Program-made: the position numbers and the translations under genes
Shown: in pieces, positions 53,620-64,000 of the stretch
Layout: every line of letters starts with the position of its first letter
How positions within the stretch are numbered: the first letter of the stretch is position 1
Assembly: GCA_025765615.1 (NCBI GenBank)
Contig: JAIVFJ010000054.1
Location: 248,001-312,000 of the forward strand
DNA length: 64,000 bases
From: Zopfochytrium polystomum
Taxonomy: Eukaryota; Chytridiomycota; Chytridiomycetes; Chytridiales; Chytridiaceae
Reading direction: 5' to 3'
Notes under the pieces: generated by a model
Seen by the model: the letters and a program-made list of their open reading frames with translations, nothing else
What the model was told of the DNA's origin: nothing
Database searches by the model: none

Positions 53620-54273
53620 TCAAAATTGTATAGCGGAAGAAAAGCCTGGTCCTAAAGTGAACATATTTTGTCTTGAGAGGAGCTGGAATCTACTGCGAAA
53701 TTCAGGTGGAAGCCAGATACAGACTTTTGTGACATTGAAGTTGAACCAAACACCATCACTTATCACAGATTCAAGAACCCCTTCCCCACTCTGCAGTTGC
53801 TGTCCTGACAAATTACGTGCACTGAAATTGTGTGCCAGTCTTGGACCTGCGAGTGTGATATTGCTTCTGTCCACCGGTAATGCTGTTCCAAGCTTGACAA
53901 ATATTCTTTTGCCATTTCTGTCCTTCAAAACAACATATTCCGCATCAGCACTAAATCCAGAAGACATTGTGAATGAAAAACTCTCCAGAAACACGCACTC
54001 CCCAAAACTGGGCTTTTCAAGACGGAACGACCAGGAGGAAAGGAGAAAAAACAACAACAAGAAACAAGCAACAACAGCAACAACATTCAAAAGCAAAATA
54101 CTGCGTCGAGCGGCGAGTACAACGGGTTTACAACTGGCGAAGAAGAAAAAAAATGGAAAAATAATGCAAATGTGGCCATAGAAGGGAGGACCACCAACAC
54201 TAATAATTGAAGGCAGGCAAGTGAGAAAAAAATGAAAAAAATAGAATGGGAAAAGGTGGACGATGGAATTCAT
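53620..54273 (-). CDS. Hypothetical membrane-anchored protein
   Basis: A possible 217-codon gene. The N-terminal third is very hydrophobic, with a likely membrane segment (SILLLNVVAVVACFLLLFFLLSSW). The C-terminal part has normal soluble composition (MSSGFSADAEYVVLKDRNGK, FVKLGTALPVDRSN, VWFNFNVTKVCIWLPPEF). A shorter start at the internal MSSGF (minus-strand ATG near 53967) would remove the hydrophobic part. No family recognised. It sits between the transposon island and the bHLH gene on the same strand as the latter, with lower GC content than that neighbour. Confidence 0.4.
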   Translation of the reverse strand: MNSIVHLFPFYFFHFFLTCLPSIISVGGPPFYGHICIIFPFFFFFASCKPVVLAARRSILLLNVVAVVACFLLLFFLLSSWSFRLEKPSFGECVFLESFSFTMSSGFSADAEYVVLKDRNGKRIFVKLGTALPVDRSNITLAGPRLAHNFSARNLSGQQLQSGEGVLESVISDGVWFNFNVTKVCIWLPPEFRSRFQLLSRQNMFTLGPGFSSAIQF

Positions 54274-54332
54274 GTTTGGGGGAATGCGGTGGTGAGAGGC
54301 GAGCGGGTTTTCAAATCAGAGGGGTGGGAGAG

Positions 54333-55685
54333 CTAACATAGTAGACTGCGAATGTCCATGCAAGACGAGGAGGACGAAGACGACGAAGAGGGAGAGTTGG
54401 TGGCGCCCGCGGGGAAGGGGGACAGAGGAGCCATCAAAGGGGAAGCCGCGGCGGACGACGGGGAGAACGAAGACAGCTGCGACGGCGCCGGGGAATGCAG
54501 CAGCGACGACGACGACGTCGGCGGCGCTGCGACCTCGCCGGCCATCGAGAGCAGTAGCAGACCGTCCACGGCGGCAGCACTCCTGCTGTGCTGCGGGTGT
54601 ACGGGCTCTTCTTGCTTGGGTGCCGGCGGCAGAGCGACGGGCGCTGGCACCTTTGTTGAATGCCGCGGCCGCTTCGTTGGCGGAACGGCGGCGGCGGTGG
54701 TGGCGGTGTTTGCTGCGTCATCCTCCTCGTCGGCGTCGTCGTTGACAAAGTCGGCGTCGTCCTCGTCGTCTTCGTCACGAGGCCGCTTGACGGCAGAAGG
54801 TGACAGTGAGGAGGGCGCGCTGGCTCCGCCGTAGTCGGGCACGGGGCAGCCCGCGGCGGCGAGGGCGGCGCGCAGCTCGTATATGTACTCGATGGTGTGC
54901 TCCAGCACCGTCAGCTTGTGCATCGGCGGCATCGCGGCGGCGGCGGCGGCGGCGGCGGCGGAGGACGAGGACGCGGCGGCCGCGGCGTTGGTCGACTCGA
55001 GCACGCACGCGGGCACGATGGACCGCAGCTGCACAATCTTGTCGTTGATGCGCTCCCGCCGTCGCCGCTCGATGGCCGAGTGGGAGATTTTGCGGGCCTG
55101 CTCGCGCTCCTCCTTTGTCCGGCGCTGCCGCGAGGTGGTGCTGTTGCCGCCGCGCAGAGTTGCGGTGGGTGACGATGCTGTTGATGGTGGTGGGGGCGGC
55201 GTTCCCGATGGAGTCGAGCTCGGCGAGGAAGGTGGGGCGGCGAGAGCCACCGCCGAAGTCAGCAGCAGGGACTCAGCTTGGGACACGTGTCCGCGGGGAT
55301 CGGCCCGGTGGTGGTGGTGGTGGCTGTGTTGGAAGTAAAAGAAGGGCGCTGGCGAGCACGCTTGGGCGAACGGCAGCTGGACCTTTGCGGGTTCGGGAGG
55401 CGACGGCATGCCGGCCTCCAGCTTGACGACGGGGACGGGGACGAGAGAGGCCATTCCTGCTTTTGGGGCAGCAGCTGCTGCAGCAGCTGCAGCGTGCAGT
55501 TGGTGTTTCCGGCTGCTTCCTTTGGTGGGTTGCGGGGCGGTCTTTGTTGCAGCGGCAGCTCGCTGTCGCCGTGGCTTCGAAACGGCCGCGGCCGAAGGAG
55601 AAGCAGTGCAGGTGACGGACGACGAAGACGACGAGTTCGGATGGGCGACTGCTATGGTGGGAAACACCGCGGCCGAGGAAAACAT
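54333..55685 (-). CDS. bHLH transcription factor with alanine-rich loop
   Basis: A single-exon protein of about 450 residues (ATG 55685, MFSSAAVFPTIAVAHP). The basic region and helix 1 read KISHSAIERRRRERINDKIVQLRSIVP, with the His, Glu and Arg residues that contact an E-box (CANNTG, probably CACGTG given the H-E-R pattern). Helix 2 is HKLTVLEHTIEYIYELRAAL. The loop between them is expanded by about 30 residues of Ala and Ser, much longer than usual. No leucine zipper follows. Flanks are Ser/Pro/Ala-rich, with a His tract (HHHHH) before the bHLH and an acidic stretch (DEDDEDDADFVNDDADEEDD) and a KRPRH patch after it. It should act as a nuclear homo- or heterodimer. The upstream region holds TG and GA microsatellites. 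Targets unknown. Confidence 0.9.
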   Translation of the reverse strand: MFSSAAVFPTIAVAHPNSSSSSSVTCTASPSAAAVSKPRRQRAAAATKTAPQPTKGSSRKHQLHAAAAAAAAAPKAGMASLVPVPVVKLEAGMPSPPEPAKVQLPFAQACSPAPFFYFQHSHHHHHRADPRGHVSQAESLLLTSAVALAAPPSSPSSTPSGTPPPPPSTASSPTATLRGGNSTTSRQRRTKEEREQARKISHSAIERRRRERINDKIVQLRSIVPACVLESTNAAAAASSSSAAAAAAAAAMPPMHKLTVLEHTIEYIYELRAALAAAGCPVPDYGGASAPSSLSPSAVKRPRDEDDEDDADFVNDDADEEDDAANTATTAAAVPPTKRPRHSTKVPAPVALPPAPKQEEPVHPQHSRSAAAVDGLLLLSMAGEVAAPPTSSSSLLHSPAPSQLSSFSPSSAAASPLMAPLSPFPAGATNSPSSSSSSSSSCMDIRSLLC

Positions 55686-55763
55686 TGGTAGGTCAGCGAA
55701 GAGGTTAGCCGGAGGACGTAATGTGGTGAAGATGGAAGTTGAGAAGCGAGGGGAAACAACACT

Positions 55764-55765
<2 letters not shown>

Positions 55766-55800
<35 letters not shown>
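55766..55800. repeat. (TG)n microsatellite upstream of the bHLH gene
   Basis: About 17 uninterrupted TG units, 80 bp upstream of the start codon and thus in the 5' UTR or promoter. Confidence 0.9.
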
Positions 55801-55802
<2 letters not shown>

Positions 55803-55960
55803 TTGTGTGGGTGTGTGATCGCTTGTGGAAGGATCGGGAAAAGGCGGCAGGGGTCGGTGAAGGGAAGGAGAATGCGCGCTCGCTTCGTCTTTCTGACGAA
55901 ATATATATATCTTGGCTTTTTTTTTTTGTTTTTTTTTTGTTTTTGGTTTCGTATCGGCGC

Positions 55961-55962
<2 letters not shown>

Positions 55963-56056
<94 letters not shown>
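55963..56056. repeat. (GA)n microsatellite upstream of the bHLH gene
   Basis: A purine (GA) tract of about 94 bp with one GG interruption. It could form triplex DNA or bind GAGA-type factors. The copy number may be collapsed in the assembly. Confidence 0.9.
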
Positions 56057-56057
<1 letters not shown>

Positions 56058-59000
56058 CGGCAGACGATCGCCTCGTTCAGCCGAGGGTTGCACGCACCCC
56101 CCACACACACAGCACGCACACACACGATCGCGGGACGGCCCAGACCGATTGGTCGACCCGCGCCCCAGTATCTTCTGTTCTTTCTTTTTTTGTTCTTTTT
56201 TTCGTTTCGGTGTAATTTTTTTCGGGTTTCCAGGGTGATTTCATCGATTGACGCGATTGCGCTGGCCGTATTCATCCGACAGAGACAGAGAGAAAGGGCG
56301 TGATAGCATTAAGAGTGGCGTGGGAAGGAGGAAACCAAAGGCGACGTAGAGAGAAACAGAGAGAGAGAGAGAGAGAGAGAGTAACAAAAGGAGGAAGACA
56401 GACAGATAGACAGACAGACAGACAAAAAAAGCACGCACGCACGCGACAAGAAAAAAGCCGCCGAAGCCAATGTAATCTGTTGGCCTCCATTTTTTTTCCC
56501 ACGCATGCCCACTGATAGGCAGCAGCACGCACCTCCCCCTGTCAGGCTTTTTTTTTTCTCGCTAATTTCTTTCCTTCTTCTTTTTTCCGCGTGGGCAGCA
56601 ACGTGGGCCTGTTCTTTCATATTTTTTTTGGTTTTTTTCTGTTTCAAAATCGCGTGCGGTTTCTATTTGTGTTGCTGTCTTTTCTGGTCATCGCGTGAGC
56701 CGAAAGCACTCTCCAGCCCGAACAACTAAACAAAATTAATAAAAAGAATTGCGAAAAAGTAAAAAGAAGACAGGATTGCGGCATTTTTTTTATATCATTT
56801 TTCTGTGAGAATAACACAAAAACATTATATATTTTTGTCTTCTGATTCTTCTCTTTTTGTTTTAAAATTGTGGACCCCAGCATGTGAAAGTAAATCGTTA
56901 TCAAGTTTTTTTAAAATTTTTTTTTGCCGAAGCCGCCCACCGATTGCGCGATTTCTGGGAATTTCTGGGAAATGTGCGCGTGACGTCACCGTTTGACCAC
57001 GATGACGCGGCGATAACGACAACGAGAACGATTCAACAATTGAGAATGGGAGGACCAAAAACAGAAGAAAAAAAAAGAAAAAAAAAACATGGCAAGCGAG
57101 CAAATACATGTAAGCCAGCGCACGCGGCATAAATGCGCGCAGCAGCTTGGCCACAGCATCCGAACCGGAAGAAAGAGAAGCAAAACAAAAAGGCAAAACT
57201 AACAAAACAAAACAAAAAAGTAAAATATTTGAGATAAATAAAAGCTCAATGGAGAAGCAGGGGAACGAGGCTTCGATTTTAGGACAATTCTCTTGTTGAA
57301 ACAGACAGCACGAGACAGCACGCCCAGACCGACAAAGCCCGTGTCTTTTTTTCCCTTTCTTTTTTAGAGAGAGAGGAGCCGGACGCACGGCCACGCGCCT
57401 CCATGCCCTCGCCCGCCCACGATCGATTCGATTAGATATTAGTAGGATTTGCTAATAAATACATTCAGATGAAGAAACTGGTTTGCAAACGTATATACTT
57501 TCGTCGAGACTTAGGAATCTCAGCGAACACCCAGCTCGCCTGCAATGTGGATGCATAGCCAGAAAGGTCAGCCAGGGGCTTTGCCTCAACTTGATCCCCT
57601 TGGACAGACGAGGGAATTGAGGGAGGATGGATATTAAGAGAGAGACTGCGAGGAGAAGGGAAAACAATCAAATCAATCAATCAACTGCCTGCAAGTTTGA
57701 GCTGCCTCTGACTCTCTTCGGGACCTCGGGCTTGGAAAAAAGACATCTGTAAACAAGGACTGAAAAGCAACATTCCCCTGACTTCGCGGAAAAACCAAAA
57801 AGCGACAGGAAGCTCTTCTTTCCACGAAAAGCAGTGAAGTTGTACTTGTCATATGATATGCAGTGCGGGTCCACAGGATTCAAGTTTTAATCATGGAACA
57901 AAAAAATTCGCAAAAATTATTCTTACGCTGGGCCAACACACAAATAAAAAGAAAAGAAAAAGAAACAAAGCCCCACACCGCACACACCACCAGTTATGGA
58001 ACTGACACCTTTTTTTCTAAAGGAGCCAACTCTTCGCACCTGAATAAAAATCGTTTCATATCAATTAATAGGAGTTCAGCGCTACTAAACTTAAAATGTG
58101 TCCTTACATGTGAGATTTTGGGAGTCCATCGCCATTCGTAGCAACGATGATGAAAAGTCGCGTTCATGCTGGTTACAGCTTTGTTGACATATGTACTGGT
58201 TTAAAACTGAAAGAGTGTTGCTGAAGGAAATGACAGTTAGATTGGGGGGGCAACAAGAGAAGAGAGAGATTTGGAAAACAGGGCATTGGGAGGGTGAGAC
58301 AGTTAAAAAGAGAGTATTTGCGCGAGCTTTAGCAACGGAACAGCTACTATTCAGGCTGTACACCCCGTTGAAAGAAATACAAGTTCTTTGCTGCTCCTTG
58401 CTCCTCTCCGAATTAAATTCACAACAAGGATTGCTTCATGTGCATCCCTATTTTAGATATTTTTTGAACGTCATGTTTTTATTCTGCATCGATGAAAGGA
58501 CTACTTCCTTCCCTCCACCCCTTTCCCCCTTTTAATGGGGTGACAAAGGCAACGGCACACCAGCTCTTCACTCTAGCTGCTGAAGTGATTCTGGAAAATA
58601 AAAAAGGGATGCCTGGTTTCCAGCCAACATCTCGATACTCTTTTCCTTTACCTGTATATACTGTACATGTGGTTGGCTTGACACTCTAGGCAGCAGCTGA
58701 AAGAGACGAATCTGGCCAAATTGGCTAAAATCCCCACCCCCACCGCTGGAGTTTGTTGGACGGCCTGCTGTCGCCAGTTTGAGCGGTTTGCTTTGGGGCG
58801 ACGGCGCGATAAGAGCTCTGTGCGTGTCTGTCTGCCTGTCGCTGGCCCCTCTTCCCCCAGGATGCTTTTTTTTTATTTATTTATTTATTTTTTTTTTTAT
58901 GCCTCAACCCCCACTCCGTGGCGTGGTGGCGTCGGCATAAACGGCGTCGCGAATACGGTCCCACCCGGCGTTTGATTGGTGCGACGCAGTTCTGTCCTGT

Positions 59001-59314
59001 GCCACCTCGTGTGCGCCCCCTCAATGTAGCATTGAATTTCCTGCGCGCTCATTGGCCCTCGCGACGCGCTCGCGCCACACGCAGACACTGGACGTTCTTG
59101 TCTCTCGGCTTCCCTTTAACAAACAAACAGTGGGGACGATTCCAATCCATACAGTTGTGTGGCGGCACACGAAGGGGAGAGAGACAGACAAACAGAGAGC
59201 GACAGAGAGAGAGAGAGGCAGAGAGCGAGAGAGAGAAAACCAACGGTGAAAGCGAAAACTGCCTCCACCCGCTCCCGCCGGCTCCCGCCAGCCCCTCCAC
59301 GCCAACAACACGCA
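56057..59314. other. Intergenic region between the bHLH gene and a small secreted-protein gene
   Basis: 3.2 kb without a gene I can support. It has poly-T/A runs, a GA tract at 56350-56385, and a CRE-type TGACGTCA at 56981-56988 next to a direct repeat TTTCTGGGAA. Scattered short open frames occur on both strands (for example 57465-57883 minus, 58191-58535 plus) without recognisable similarity. Confidence 0.45.
56981..56988. promoter_or_regulatory. CRE-like palindrome TGACGTCA
   Basis: An exact consensus for ATF/CREB bZIP factors, 1.3 kb upstream of the bHLH start. Which gene it serves, if any, is unknown. Confidence 0.4.
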
Positions 59315-59320
59315 TATAAA
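59315..59320 (+). promoter_or_regulatory. TATA box of the small secreted-protein gene
   Basis: TATAAA about 100 bp before the start codon, followed by a (CA)n tract at 59337-59361 in the presumed 5' UTR. Confidence 0.55.
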
Positions 59321-59420
59321 ATCGCCTTGAGACCTTCACACACACACACACACACACACACGCAGTCCTTCTGCTCTTCGGCCCCTACCTCCCAATCCAC
59401 CTTCGAATAAAAAAACAAAC

Positions 59421-59761
59421 ATGTACCTGTCGCCACGCGTCGTCCTTGCCCAACTCCTTGCCGCGTGCCTCGCGCTTTCGTGCGTCTTTGTAAACGCCGC
59501 CGATGCAGCCCCGCTGAAGAAGTACGTCGGGAAAAGGCGACTTCCTTCCTCAACACGCAGATTTACACAAATCTCCCCCAACCCCAACCCCACGTCAAAA
59601 AAAAAAAAAAAAAAAAAAAAAGCAAACTCAAGCGCCGAGCAAGCACAAACTATTCCCTCGGCATCAGCGCCACCAAGGTTACCACCACTCAAGCGGGTAA
59701 TAACGAATTCCGAGCGAGGCGGCAGCGCGAGTGGAGGGCGAGGAAATCGCACAATGTTTGA
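59421..59761 (+). CDS. Small secreted protein (candidate)
   Basis: ATG 59421 starts a clear signal peptide (MYLSPRVVLAQLLAACLALS then CVFVNAADAAPLKK). After this the frame enters low-complexity sequence and a run of 24 A (59599-59622). A donor GTACGT (about 59523) and an acceptor GAGCAAG before 59642 would join it to NYSLGISATKVTTTQAGN and a basic tail, giving a mature protein of only some 40-50 residues. Exon structure and end are uncertain, and the stop near 59761 may not be the real one. Function unknown. Confidence 0.5.
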
Positions 59762-60249
59762 GAGAGGTAATTAAAAAAAAAAAAGGTCCGGAATAGGGGA
59801 AGGGTGCATTTCCCCCCTGTCTCTGTTTCTCTCTCCCTCTCACCCTCTCGCTCTTTCTCTCCTCCTCTTTCCTTTTCTCACTCTCTCTCCCTGCCTCAAT
59901 CAGTTTGGTGTCCCTCGCCTGAAACAGATTTGTTCAGTCGCCTACCTCCGATTGTTCGAATGCGTTGAATAAATTGGACTAGTTTGTTCTGCAATTTTTT
60001 TCCCCGTGGTGTGTGTACCTACTGTTCTCTCTCAATGGCCGATTGCTGGGCTAGTCGGTGGAGAGGTTCCTTTGGTTGTGGGGATCGGAAAAAGCTGGGA
60101 AAAGAAAAAAAAAAAAAAAAAAAAAAAGCACTCACGCACATACGAAAAAATGAGAAAAGGCAGTCGGTACACGAAATGGGCAAAAAACGATTCAGGTCCT
60201 CCGAACTTTCGCTCACTGACTCTCTTCTTTCACTTATGGGACGCTGCTC

Positions 60250-60287
<38 letters not shown>

Positions 60288-60314
60288 CTTGATCCTCCTC
60301 CTCGCCCCCATCAT
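59762..60314. other. Intergenic, pyrimidine-rich with poly-A and (CA)n
   Basis: Contains CT-rich sequence (59815-59900), an A run (60104-60127) and a (CA)n microsatellite at 60254-60282 just beyond the end of the reductase gene. No gene. Confidence 0.6.
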
Positions 60315-62011
60315 TCACAGCCTGAACCTTCCCATGCGCTTGTTCGCGTTCTCAATCACATTGTACGGGTACGGCCTGGGCAGCGCCGACGCCTTGTCGA
60401 GCGCCAGCACGTCCTCGTCGGACAGCACAATCTCGGTCGCCTTCAAGTTCTCGTCGAGCTGCGCGCGCGTGCGCGCGCCAATGACGGGAGCCGTGACGGT
60501 GCTCTTCTGAATCAGCCAGCGCAGCGCGACGGCCGAAACCGGCGCGCCGTCGTGCTTCGCGGCGACGGCGTCCAGCGCGTCGACGGTGCGCCACGTCACC
60601 TCGTTGTCGAACGCCGAAAAGCTGGTCTCCGACCACCCGACCTTCTCGGCCCACTCCAGCCGCGACCCTTTCGCCGGGCCCGCGGCGCCGCGGCGGAACT
60701 TGCCCGCCAGCCACCCGCCCTTGAGCGGCGACCACGGCAGGCACCCGATCCCGAGCCGCCCGCATGTCGCCGCCAGGTCCAGCTCGTACCCGCGCTCCAG
60801 CAGCGAGTACTGCTGCTGGATCGTCGTCCACGACGCGAGGTTGTGCCGCTCCGACACCGCCGCCGACTGCTCTACCTGCGCCGCCGTGTAGTTGCTGCAC
60901 CCGATGTAGAGCACTTTGCCCGCGCGCACAAAGTCGGTGAGGGTCGAGAGCGTCTCGAGGGGCGGCGTCGCCGCGTCCCACATGTGCATTTGGTAGAGGT
61001 CGATATAGGGCGTCTGCAGCCGCTCCAGGGAAGCTTCCAGCGCCTTGACGAGGTGCCGACGCGACGCGCCCATCTGGTTGGGGTCGGGTCCCATCGCGTT
61101 CACGGCTTTCGTCGCGACAACAATGTTGTCGCGCTCGCCCGTCTTCTGCAGCCACTTGCCGACCACCCTCTCGGACGCACCGCCTCCGTAGACTGGATGA
61201 TGCCAGGTTCAGTTTCGCATTTTAAGAGAGAGGGAGACCAAGAGAGATAGATGGGCGGGTCAGGCCGCGAGAAGTTGTTGAACGAAACCACAAACAGAAG
61301 CAACTCGGCCTCACCGTCGGCGGTGTCGATAAAGTTTCCGCCGCGCGCACGGAATGCGTCGAGCATCTCGAAAACGGCCTGCTCATCACTTTCCGTTGGA
61401 ATTCGCCATGCGCCTCCGTCGCCAAAGGTCTGCGGCGTGAAAGGGAAGAACGGTTGTCAAAGTGAAAAACAGCGAGCGCAGGAGCAGCTGCTCACCATGG
61501 CGCCGAGGCATAACTCGGATACTTTGGTTCCTGGGAGATGCGTAGGGAGATGTAAGCGAGCGAGCGAGTTAGTGGGAGTGTTGAGAGTGATGGGCGGTAG
61601 CGGGTTGCGTGCGAGCGAATGACCGCGTTTGACTCTGCCACCCGAGAGCGGCCTGGGTGGCGCCGAGCAGTGAGTGGCTCGGGTGCATGGCGCGTGACGA
61701 ACGAGCTCCCACCTCCTCACCCACCACTTCCCTCTCCAACCCAACCACCACTGCGCGCACCGAACGCAGCGCCTCCCTCCCCCCTCCCGACACGAGAGCG
61801 AGGCATCACAACGCCCCACCGACAGCCAACGAGCCTTCCATTCCACGACATATACTTCCTCCACATCGTCCCTCCTCTCTTCCGCCCATCTCCGTCCCAT
61901 CAGCCTTCCTCCCCACCCTCCCCCTCCTCTACCTTCCCGTTCCCCTTCCCGTCCCCTTCCCTACTTCACCCCTCCCAACTCACCCGACGAGCCCAGGAAG
62001 CGCGTGGCCAT
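60315..62011 (-). CDS. Aldo/keto reductase
   Basis: An NAD(P)H-dependent oxidoreductase of the (alpha/beta)8-barrel AKR superfamily; the substrate cannot be predicted. The spliced start MATRFLGSSG / TKVSELCLGAM / TFGDGGAWRIPTES is typical. The catalytic tetrad is visible: Asp in NFIDTADG, Tyr in VYGGGASE, Lys in VVATKAVN and His in LYQMHMWD. The cofactor region is PVIGARTRAQLDENLKA near the end. Introns: GTGAGT...CTCCCAG after codon 10, a second after LGAM, a third after FIDTADG. The large last exon (61166-60315) carries most of the barrel. The start is ATG 62011 and the stop lies at 60315-60317. A pyrimidine tract with (CT)n at about 62101-62126 lies just upstream. GC-rich codon use resembles the host genes, not the transposons. 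Confidence 0.93.
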
Positions 62012-62100
62012 CTTCTTCGGGCTGATGGTGGTGGTCGTTGCACTCGCCATTCTCACTGGTTTTCGGTTTCGGTTAAACAGTCTCTTGTTCGTTTTGTTTT

Positions 62101-62126
62101 CTCTCTCTCTCTCTCTCTCTCACTCT
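62101..62126. repeat. (CT)n microsatellite upstream of the aldo/keto reductase
   Basis: About 12 CT units, 90 bp from the start codon. In the gene's sense it is a GA tract like that before the bHLH gene. Confidence 0.85.
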
Positions 62127-63229
62127 CTCTCGCTCTGGGAAGACAAAAATCATTCATGAGTAATATCCGTAGAAGACAAAGGCCATTCTTGACAAGGAAG
62201 GCAACATCGCCCCAATTCAATCACCCAGACAACGACCACGACCAGGCTCATGGAAAAACTTACAATCTCTGGCTATGGCTGTGGACACATCGACAAAAGA
62301 AGCATATAGTGAATGTATTATTTCTGCTCAACCCTTTCAACCCCAGCTCCAAAGTTTTGCCACTTTTTTTGCTGCCAGGCAGCCGTGTTCGTGCAGTTAT
62401 GTCCAAATTCATCTGCAACTCATATCATTTGAAAGCCTCGCCAAAGCGCTTTGTGCTGCATTTCTTGTTATGCCAATTGGATGCATGTGAGACTACACCA
62501 AGGTCTCAGTGATAAAGTCTAGGGATTTTATTCACAAAAACAAGCGTACCTGTCATAAAACCGCAAGGATTGGGACCCCTATTATTATTCCCAGTTCTTT
62601 AGTTTCCAAGGCATTATCAAAGTGTATTTGCAGTTAACCCGTCTTTATTATTGGGCCTGCTTTTACTACTTTCGTCTTGACAGTTTCCGTTGCGCCAGGG
62701 TTTTCTCAACATATTTTCTATTTCGGTGACTAACAGAGACTGCCTGACTGCCTAGGGGTGGGGTGCCTGACAGGCTCTACCCCAAGCCCACCTAATTTAT
62801 TATTTATTTTTGGCACTTGTACATACACGCATAGGGTTGGGGGGACTTGGAGCATTTGTGGTGGATGCTCCAAGTCAGGGGGTTGACTTGTCACTTTTCT
62901 CTCTCTGTTTTTGGGCCATTTCTCTTTTTCCTTTTTTCTTCAATCTGATTTCTGTCCTTTGGCACCAATACAGAGTCCCTTCAAATCCATCTGGCTCACA
63001 AGGTGAGGGTAGTGAGAGATGCTACACACCTGGGTGTGTACATGGTCCCTTAGTGGGGCTCCTCTTAAGGGGCCATGGGTGGGGAATGCAGCTGGCCCCA
63101 CCAGCGACTGTGTGACATTGCCGGCTCTGTGTTGGAGTGAGGATCCCCAGCGCTTGCCTGCCGCAATGGCAGTGGTGGTGGTGGTCGCGACGACAGCGTC
63201 GTCATCCCCAACCTTCCAAACCCTGCGAG
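62127..63229. other. Intergenic region with a 12-bp hairpin
   Basis: No gene recognised. Contains a perfect 12-bp inverted repeat (62844-62855 / 62865-62876) and GC-rich sequence before the solo LTR. Confidence 0.5.
62844..62876. repeat. Perfect 12-bp inverted repeat, 9-nt loop
   Basis: GACTTGGAGCAT and ATGCTCCAAGTC flank TTGTGGTGG. Confidence 0.9.
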
Positions 63230-63537
63230 TGTTATGAATCACCCTCTGGAAACCTCTGGAACCTTCTAGAACATTCCTTCATGGAACCTTGTGGAACCTT
63301 TTGGAACCTTCTTTGCTTTCCTGACTTGTCTTGTTGTCATTGGTATCATTGGTATCATTGTATTACTAATTGCTCTTTCTGGAACTTTCTTTGAGTCTTG
63401 ACAAGGAAGACTCTCAAAAGGTATAAAAGGGGGATGGGGGACCTGTCCCATCCCTCAAGTAAATTATTGTTTCCAATACAATCATCACTCCTCTCAGTTC
63501 CTTGTCTGCATTGCCCTGTCCTGCCAAGTTCCTGACA
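63230..63537 (+). repeat. Solo LTR (308-bp variant)
   Basis: TGTTATG...CTGACA flanked by the 5-bp duplication GCGAG (63225-63229 and 63538-63542). Same orientation and same 45-bp shortening as the solo LTR at 47223. It is the product of LTR-LTR recombination of an earlier full element. Confidence 0.93.
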
Positions 63538-64000
63538 GCGAGGGTGTTGGTGGCAGCGCCCTGCGCAGTCCCTGACACCTGAGAGTTCTATCTAAGAGTG
63601 CCTGCCTCCGTCCTATTGCTGTGAGAGTGAGATGTGTGAGTATGAGTGCAATGCGATAAAGCCCATTGGTCAAGTGATCGTGCCGACGCAGCCTGGCAGG
63701 GTGTGTGTACGATCACAGGTGTTTCCGCGTGCGAGTTCCCTGCTGGCGACCCTCCAACCCCTACATAGTCGACTCCCTTCTCTCTCTCCCCCCTGTCGCT
63801 GGCGACGACAAGGAGTGTTAGGTTGCGCCCTGTCTGTCCCATCACTATTAACCACTCCTGTTGTATTTGAGATTAGGTTCCTGAGATAAAAACCCCTGTT
63901 TCCCTCTTCTCTCTCTTTATTCTGCAGTTGTGTTGCGCCCTTGGGAGTGCCCTTATGTTTCCCCTCGCATCAGCCTGCAGCCACGCGAGTAATTGGTGCT
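63538..64000. other. Right-edge sequence, possible dispersed repeat
   Basis: No gene seen. The stretch around 63615-63660 resembles the reverse complement of about 46940-46990, hinting at a second repeat family. The window ends inside it. Confidence 0.35.

Noticed and set aside
56825..57394. A 189-codon minus-strand frame with Phe/Leu-rich hydrophobic stretches
   Set aside because: The hydrophobic parts are A/T homopolymers read as Phe; no conserved motif and no supporting splice sites.
59337..60282. CRISPR-like spaced repeats
   Set aside because: They are (CA)n and A-run microsatellites without spacers; no CRISPR array would be expected in a fungus.
61619..62512. A 297-codon plus-strand open frame
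   Set aside because: It lies antisense to the first exons and introns of the aldo/keto reductase and is Pro/Ser/Leu low-complexity.

Overview
This is nuclear DNA of a fungus. Genes are split by short introns (about 28-100 nt) with GTAAGT-like donors. The gene set includes fungal proteins (Mif2/CENP-C, RSC9-type ARID protein, Bem3-type RhoGAP) together with methylmalonyl-CoA epimerase and a type II membrane M13 (neprilysin-like) peptidase. Those last two are rare or absent in yeasts and common in early-diverging lineages, so an early-diverging, probably chytrid-like (zoosporic) fungus is my inference. No marker in the window proves the taxon.

Layout. Positions 1-38.4 kb are gene-dense housekeeping sequence: a Pumilio RNA-binding protein (-, runs off the left edge), CENP-C/Mif2 (+), porphobilinogen synthase HEM2 (+), an RSC9/ARID2-like chromatin remodeller subunit (-), a DDB1/CPSF-A/MMS1-family beta-propeller protein (+), methylmalonyl-CoA epimerase (+), a low-complexity putative transcription regulator (-), a PX-PH-RhoGAP protein (-), an unrecognised proline-rich protein (+), a secreted Cys-rich protein (+) and an M13 peptidase (-). 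Gaps between the first six genes are only 78-600 bp. Later gaps of 0.4-2.6 kb hold homopolymer tracts, diverged repeats and inverted repeats.

Positions 39-53 kb form a transposon island. It contains a tRNA-Ser-like or SINE-like sequence, a wrecked Ty1/copia integrase, and two nearly identical, apparently intact 5305-bp Ty3/gypsy chromoviruses on the minus strand (40828-46132 and 47698-53002). The first is nested in an older LTR of the same family. A solo LTR lies between them and another lies at 63.2 kb. The chromovirus is the most interesting system here. Its U3 carries a dense heat-shock-element array. Its primer-binding site is complementary to its own predicted mRNA 5' end, which is the Tf1-type self-priming layout. 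Gag and pol are linked by a CCCAAAC slippery heptamer followed by a stem-loop, and pol ends in a chromodomain.

Positions 53-64 kb hold an unrecognised membrane protein (-), a bHLH transcription factor with a long alanine-rich loop (-), a small secreted protein (+), an aldo/keto reductase (-), microsatellites and further repeat fragments. No rRNA, intact tRNA or CRISPR array was seen. Exon joins were read by eye. Gene ends given as ATG or stop are firm unless stated, and internal splice sites are firm only where quoted.
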